Assembly (NCBI RefSeq): GCF_001894785.1
Contig: NZ_BCWW01000001.1
Location: forward strand, 496,001-560,000
DNA length: 64,000 nt
From: Rhodococcoides fascians NBRC 12155 = LMG 3623
GTDB lineage: Bacteria; Actinomycetota; Actinomycetes; Mycobacteriales; Mycobacteriaceae
Direction of reading: 5' to 3'
The number at the start of each line of letters is the position of its first letter. Within the stretch, counting starts at the first letter, position 1. A program made the translations under genes and the position numbers. The notes beneath the pieces are model-generated. The model searched no databases. It saw only the letters and a program-made list of their open reading frames with translations, and was not told where the DNA came from. Positions 59,440 through 64,000 of this stretch are shown one piece after another.

Positions 59440-60602
59440 AGCCCCAGGCTCCGCGCGATGAGCATCAGCTGAACCTCGGTGGTGCCTTCACCGATTTCGA
59501 GGATCTTGCTGTCGCGGTAGTGACGGGCGACGACATATTCGTTCATGAACCCGTAGCCGCCGTGAATCTGCGTCGCGTCGCGGGCGTTGTCCATCGCAGC
59601 CTCGGAGGCCACGAGCTTGGCGATGGACGCGGCCTTCTTGAAAGGCTTGCCCGCCAACATCAGTGCCGCCGCGTCGTAGTACGCCGTCCGCGCGGTGTGT
59701 GCGCGTGCCTCCATGCGGGCGATCTTGAACGAGATCGCCTGATTGCGGGCAATCGGAGCGCCGAATGCCTCGCGCTCCTTGGCGTACTTGACGCTCTCGT
59801 CGACGCAACCCTGAGCCGCACCGACCGATACGGCAGCAATGGCGATCCGGCCCTCGTCGAGGATGTGCAGGAAGTTCGCGTACCCGCGGCCTTCCTGGCC
59901 GAGCAGGTTCTCCTGCGGGACTCGTACATCGGTGAAGCTGAGCGGGTGTGTGTCCGAGGCATTCCAGCCGACCTTGTTGTACGCCGCTTCGGCCACGAAC
60001 CCGGGCGTGTCGGTGGGCACCAGGATCGACGAGATCTGCTTGCGTCCTGTTGTCTCGTCGACGCCGGTCACAGCGGTGACGGTCACGAGTTCGGTGATGT
60101 CGGTGCCGGAGTTGGTGATGAACTGCTTGCTGCCGTTGATGATCCAGTCACCGCCGTCGCGCTTGGCGGTGGTCTTGGTGCCGCCCGCGTCGCTACCGGC
60201 ACCCGGCTCGGTCAACCCGAAGGCAGCCAGTGCCTTGCCTGCAGTGAGCTTGGGCAGCCACTGCTGCTTCTGCTCGTCGTTGCCGAAGCGGTAGACGGGC
60301 ATGGCTCCGAGCGAGACGCCTGCCTCGAGTGTCACCGCGACGCTCTGATCGACCTTGCCGAGCTCTTCGAGTGCCAGGCACAGGGCGAAGTAGTCGCCGC
60401 CCATGCCGCCGTACTCCTCGGGGAAGGGCAGACCGAAGAGGCCCATCTCGGCCATCCCTGCGACCACCTCGTACGGAAAGGAGTGCTCGGCATCGTGTTT
60501 CGCCGAGACCGGCGCGACGACGGTGCGGGTGAAGTCCGCCACGGATTTGACCAGTTGCTGGTATTCGTCGGGCAGATTGGACGACGACAGATGTTCGGTC
60601 AT
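59436..60602 (-). CDS. acyl-CoA dehydrogenase, probable isovaleryl-CoA dehydrogenase
   Basis: A 388-aa FAD enzyme: [40 protein letters not shown] and [12 protein letters not shown] are family hallmarks. In the equivalent M. tuberculosis operon (FadE19, Rv2500c) it precedes the carboxylase; together they oxidise isovaleryl-CoA to methylcrotonyl-CoA. ATGA overlaps on both sides. Confidence 0.93.
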   Translation of the reverse strand: MTEHLSSSNLPDEYQQLVKSVADFTRTVVAPVSAKHDAEHSFPYEVVAGMAEMGLFGLPFPEEYGGMGGDYFALCLALEELGKVDQSVAVTLEAGVSLGAMPVYRFGNDEQKQQWLPKLTAGKALAAFGLTEPGAGSDAGGTKTTAKRDGGDWIINGSKQFITNSGTDITELVTVTAVTGVDETTGRKQISSILVPTDTPGFVAEAAYNKVGWNASDTHPLSFTDVRVPQENLLGQEGRGYANFLHILDEGRIAIAAVSVGAAQGCVDESVKYAKEREAFGAPIARNQAISFKIARMEARAHTARTAYYDAAALMLAGKPFKKAASIAKLVASEAAMDNARDATQIHGGYGFMNEYVVARHYRDSKILEIGEGTTEVQLMLIARSLGL

Positions 60603-62590
60603 GACTTGTCCTCTTCGGTGTCGGTGGGAACGATGCGGGCGAGGACCTGGTCGACGCGGACCTGATCTCCTACTGCGACTGTGAGTTCGACGGTGCCGTC
60701 GATGGGCGTGGTCAAGGTGTGTTCCATCTTCATCGCCTCGACGACGACGATGGCCGTGCCTGCGGTGACGGCGCTGCCGGAGGTCGTTCCGATCGCGATG
60801 ATGGAACCCGGCATCGGCGAGAGGATCTCTGCGTCACCGGACTGCGTGTCGTCCTCGCGCACATTGGGTTCGGCGATTCGATCGATTCTCCAGGTGCCGC
60901 GTGAGCTGGATACCCAGGTGGACGATTCGTTTCGGGCCACGGTCATCGACTCGCGTCGATCGTCGAGAACGAGGTCGATGGAATCCTCGATAGCGGAGGC
61001 TCGCAGTCGGCGCGGTTCTTCGTCGTCGTCGACGACGACCGTCGCCGCATCGAGTGTCCCGGTGATGGACACGTGCGCGGTTCGAGTGCCGGACGTCAGC
61101 CGGAGCTGGAACGGTGCGTGCGCTCCCACCCGCCATCCCGACGGCATTCCCCAGATGTCCTGGCCCGCCTCCTGCCACGTGTCGAGCCAGGCGACGGTGG
61201 CTGCGGCGATCATCGCCTCGTCCGGGGCGTCGGCGGCAACGAAATCCTCGACGCGGCGGTCCAGTAGGCCGGTGTCGAGATTGCCGGCACGGACCTCGGT
61301 GTCGGCGAGCAGGAATCGAGCGAACTCGGTGTTGGTGACGACGCCGAGTACCGAGGTATCGGCCAGGGCACGATCCAGGCTGCGCAGCGCTGTGCTGCGA
61401 TCGGGGCCGTGTGCGATGACTTTCGAGAGCATGGGGTCGTAATTGCTGCCCACCTCGGTGCCGACGGCGAGACCGGAGTCGACGCGGATGCCCGTGCCGG
61501 TGGGCTCGCGCAACCCGACGACGGTGCCGCCGGTCGGGAGGAATCCGCGGCCGGGATCCTCGGCGTAGACGCGCGCCTCGATGGCGTGTCCGGTCAGTCG
61601 AATATCGTTCTGACTCAGCGTCAGTGACTCGCCGGCGGCGATCCTGACCTGCCACTCCACGAGGTCGATGCCCGTGACCATCTCGGTCACCGGGTGTTCC
61701 ACCTGTAGTCGAGTGTTCATCTCCATGAAGAAGAAGTCATCGGGGTGGTCGGCGGAGACGATGAACTCCACGGTGCCGGCACCGGAGTAGTCGACGCTGC
61801 GAGCGGTGTTGCAGGCAGCCTCGCCGATACGCGCTCGGGTCTGCGCGTCGAGCAGTGGGGACGGCGCTTCTTCGATGACCTTCTGATGGCGTCGCTGCAG
61901 GCTGCATTCGCGCTCACCGAGGTGGATGACGTTGCCGTGACCGTCGGCGAGGATCTGCACCTCGATGTGCCGGGGCCGCAACACGAATCGCTCGAGGAAC
62001 AGCGTGCCGTCGCCGAACGAGGAGGCCGCCTCGCGGCGGGCACTGGCCAGCGCGGCAGGCAGATCCTCGGCGCGCTCGACCAGACGCATGCCCTTGCCGC
62101 CGCCACCCGCGGACGGTTTGACCAGGACCGGGAATCCGACGTCGGGTGCACCGGCGATCAGGTCGTCGTCGGATAGTCCCGGTCGCGAGATGCCGGGTAC
62201 AACCGGGACACCGAAGGCGCTGACCGCGGCCTTGGCGGCGATCTTGTCGCCCATCACCTCGATGGCCTTCTCCGGCGGCCCGAGGAAGGCGATTCCGGCT
62301 TCGACGCAGGCCGCAGCAAAGTGGGAGTTCTCCGAGAGGAAGCCGTAGCCGGGGTGAATTCCCTGTGCGCCGGTGGCTTTCGCGGCGGCGATCACCTTGT
62401 CGATGTCGAGGTAGCTCTCGCGTGCGCTGGCAGGGCCGAGTCGTACCGCGGTATCGGCTTCGCGGACGTGCCGGGCGTCGGCGTCCGGATCGCTGTAGAC
62501 GGCGACGGTCCGAATGCCCATGCGGCGCAACGTTCGAGCGACGCGTACCGCGATCTCACCGCGGTTGGCGATCAGAATGGTGTCCAACAT
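60599..62590 (-). CDS. accA1: acyl-CoA carboxylase alpha subunit (biotin carboxylase plus BCCP)
   Basis: A 663-aa subunit: biotin carboxylase domain ([23 protein letters not shown]-grasp [30 protein letters not shown]) and a C-terminal BCCP domain with the biotinyl Lys in EAMKMEHT. It carboxylates the biotin used by AccD1. I take ATG 62590 because relatives start M-x-DT-x-L-x-ANRG and GAGAGAG lies about 9 nt upstream; ATG 62599 is an alternative. Likely 3-methylcrotonyl-CoA carboxylase. Confidence 0.94.
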   Translation of the reverse strand: MLDTILIANRGEIAVRVARTLRRMGIRTVAVYSDPDADARHVREADTAVRLGPASARESYLDIDKVIAAAKATGAQGIHPGYGFLSENSHFAAACVEAGIAFLGPPEKAIEVMGDKIAAKAAVSAFGVPVVPGISRPGLSDDDLIAGAPDVGFPVLVKPSAGGGGKGMRLVERAEDLPAALASARREAASSFGDGTLFLERFVLRPRHIEVQILADGHGNVIHLGERECSLQRRHQKVIEEAPSPLLDAQTRARIGEAACNTARSVDYSGAGTVEFIVSADHPDDFFFMEMNTRLQVEHPVTEMVTGIDLVEWQVRIAAGESLTLSQNDIRLTGHAIEARVYAEDPGRGFLPTGGTVVGLREPTGTGIRVDSGLAVGTEVGSNYDPMLSKVIAHGPDRSTALRSLDRALADTSVLGVVTNTEFARFLLADTEVRAGNLDTGLLDRRVEDFVAADAPDEAMIAAATVAWLDTWQEAGQDIWGMPSGWRVGAHAPFQLRLTSGTRTAHVSITGTLDAATVVVDDDEEPRRLRASAIEDSIDLVLDDRRESMTVARNESSTWVSSSRGTWRIDRIAEPNVREDDTQSGDAEILSPMPGSIIAIGTTSGSAVTAGTAIVVVEAMKMEHTLTTPIDGTVELTVAVGDQVRVDQVLARIVPTDTEEDKS

Positions 62591-62604
62591 CGTGGTCATC
62601 TCTC

Positions 62605-64000
62605 TCACATCCGGAAAACGCCGTAGGAGACCGGCTCGAGCGGCGCATTGGCGCATGCCGAGAGTGCCAGTCCGAGAACAGTTCTGGTGTCGGCGGGGTC
62701 GATGATGCCGTCATCCCACAGCCGGGCCGTCGAATAGTAGGGGTTGCCCTGACCTTCGTACTGATCTCGAATCGGTGCCTTGAAGGCCTCCTGGTCTTGC
62801 TCCGACCACGGATTACCCGACGCATCCAGTTGGTCACCTCGGACGGTGGCAAGGACGGACGCGGCCTGTTCACCGCCCATCACCGAGATTCGCGCGTTCG
62901 GCCACATGAACAGGAAGCGCGGGGAATACGCTCTGCCGCACATGGAGTAGTTGCCTGCACCGTACGAGCCGCCGATGACGACGGTGATCTTCGGAACGCG
63001 GGCGCAGGCCACTGCGGTGACCATCTTCGCGCCGTGCTTGGCGATGCCGCCGGCTTCGTAGTCTCGGCCGACCATGAAGCCGGTGATGTTCTGCAAGAAC
63101 ACCAGTGGGATGCTGCGCTTGTCGCAGAGTTCGATGAAATGCGCGCCCTTCATCGCAGATTCGGCGAACAGCACACCGTTGTTGGCGATGATCCCGACGG
63201 GATGGCCGTGGAGGCGGGCGAATCCGGTGACGAGTGTCTTGCCGTATTCGGCTTTGAACTCGTCGAATTCGCCTGCGTCGACCACCCGGGTGATCACCTC
63301 TCGCACGTCGTACGGGGTGCGTGGGTCGGTGGGGACTACGTCGTAGATCTCGCTCTGGTCGACGATCGGGTCGCGGGTGGGAACGACATCCCATGGCCGC
63401 GGCGTGCGGGGCCCGAGGGTGGAGACGATCTTCCGGGCGCGGCGCAATGCGTCGCGGTCGTCGTCTGCCAGATGGTCGGTGACTCCGGAGACCTTCGAGT
63501 GCAGGTCTCCGCCACCGAGTTCCTCGGCGGTGACGACCTCGCCGGTCGCAGCTTTCACCAGGGGCGGGCCGCCGAGGAAGATGGTTCCCTGATTCTTGAC
63601 GATGATGGCCTCGTCGCTCATTGCAGGCACGTATGCCCCGCCCGCGGTGCAGGAGCCCATCACGGCGGCGATCTGCGCAATTCCCTTGGCGCTCATCGTC
63701 GCCTGGTTGAAGAAGATGCGTCCGAAGTGGTCGCGGTCAGGAAATACCTCGTCCTGACGCGGCAGGAATGCGCCACCGGAGTCGACGAGGTAGATGCACG
63801 GCAGTGTGTTCTGCAGGGCGATCTCCTGCGCGCGCAGATGCTTCTTCACCGTCATCGGGTAGTACGTGCCGCCTTTGACGGTGGCGTCGTTGGCAATGAT
63901 GATGCACTCTCGACCGGCCACGCGACCGATGCCTGCGATCACGCCTGCCCCGGGGCACTCGTCGTCGTACAGGCCGTTGGCAGCCAGCGGTGCGATCTCG
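62605..64000 (-). CDS. accD1: acyl-CoA carboxylase beta subunit (5' end outside window)
   Basis: About 465 residues of a carboxyltransferase subunit are visible; the N-terminus lies beyond the right edge. [65 protein letters not shown] and [15 protein letters not shown] are typical of methylcrotonyl-CoA carboxylase beta chains. First visible gene of the leucine-degradation operon; its stop is 15 bp (or 6 bp) before accA1. Confidence 0.93.
   Translation of the reverse strand, partial: EIAPLAANGLYDDECPGAGVIAGIGRVAGRECIIIANDATVKGGTYYPMTVKKHLRAQEIALQNTLPCIYLVDSGGAFLPRQDEVFPDRDHFGRIFFNQATMSAKGIAQIAAVMGSCTAGGAYVPAMSDEAIIVKNQGTIFLGGPPLVKAATGEVVTAEELGGGDLHSKVSGVTDHLADDDRDALRRARKIVSTLGPRTPRPWDVVPTRDPIVDQSEIYDVVPTDPRTPYDVREVITRVVDAGEFDEFKAEYGKTLVTGFARLHGHPVGIIANNGVLFAESAMKGAHFIELCDKRSIPLVFLQNITGFMVGRDYEAGGIAKHGAKMVTAVACARVPKITVVIGGSYGAGNYSMCGRAYSPRFLFMWPNARISVMGGEQAASVLATVRGDQLDASGNPWSEQDQEAFKAPIRDQYEGQGNPYYSTARLWDDGIIDPADTRTVLGLALSACANAPLEPVSYGVFRM

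Overview
The window reads as chromosome of a high-GC mycolic-acid actinobacterium, most likely Rhodococcus or a close relative. The reasons are the propane-monooxygenase operon with its own chaperonin, a mycothiol-dependent formaldehyde dehydrogenase, and a leucine-degradation operon in the gene order known from Mycobacterium tuberculosis. Taxonomy is inferred from gene content only. No rRNA, tRNA, CRISPR array or intact insertion sequence was seen.

Layout. (1) 1-8.1 kb, minus strand: a four-component binuclear-iron monooxygenase operon (prmA-B-C-D), an unknown small protein, a dedicated GroEL, a possible micropeptide and an AcoR-like activator cut by the left edge. (2) 8.2-12.2 kb: small hypothetical and membrane genes, one frameshifted, one too short for ordinary ORF calling, closed by a perfect hairpin terminator. 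(3) 12.2-19.7 kb: SDR, FAD oxidoreductase and DUF3556-like membrane protein behind a PucR-type regulator, with a divergent acyl-CoA synthetase. (4) 19.8-26.7 kb: a catabolic operon (SDR, FAD dehydrogenase, MFS, SDR, SnoaL-like) divergent from an IclR regulator with a clear palindromic operator, flanked by a second SnoaL-like gene and an uncalled, frameshifted 3' remnant of a cytochrome P450.

(5) 27.2-49.4 kb is the centrepiece: a nearly self-contained glycine betaine to pyruvate locus. A BCCT transporter imports betaine. A three-component Rieske oxygenase (oxygenase, reductase, ferredoxin) probably demethylates it to dimethylglycine, and the mycothiol-dependent dehydrogenase removes the formaldehyde. 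Dimethylglycine oxidase and heterotetrameric sarcosine oxidase (soxBDAG) yield glycine and methylene-THF. GlyA joins these into serine and SdaA makes pyruvate. FolD, PurU and a resident FolP manage the folate pool. Five near-identical palindromes (consensus TTGATATATCAA) precede the units of this locus, and two paralogous GntR regulators are encoded inside it, which suggests one regulon. One member is a GcvH-like protein with no lysine at all, so it cannot be lipoylated.

(6) 49.4-53.1 kb: LysR, MatC-like carrier and PrpF-like isomerase, probably for an organic acid. (7) 53.1-57.6 kb: TetR, thiolase-like protein with enoyl-CoA hydratase, a small membrane protein and a class A beta-lactamase. 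(8) 57.6-64 kb, minus strand: MarR, then an operon with 4-bp overlaps between most genes (accD1-accA1-acyl-CoA dehydrogenase-MaoC-CitE) fitting leucine/isovalerate degradation, cut by the right edge.
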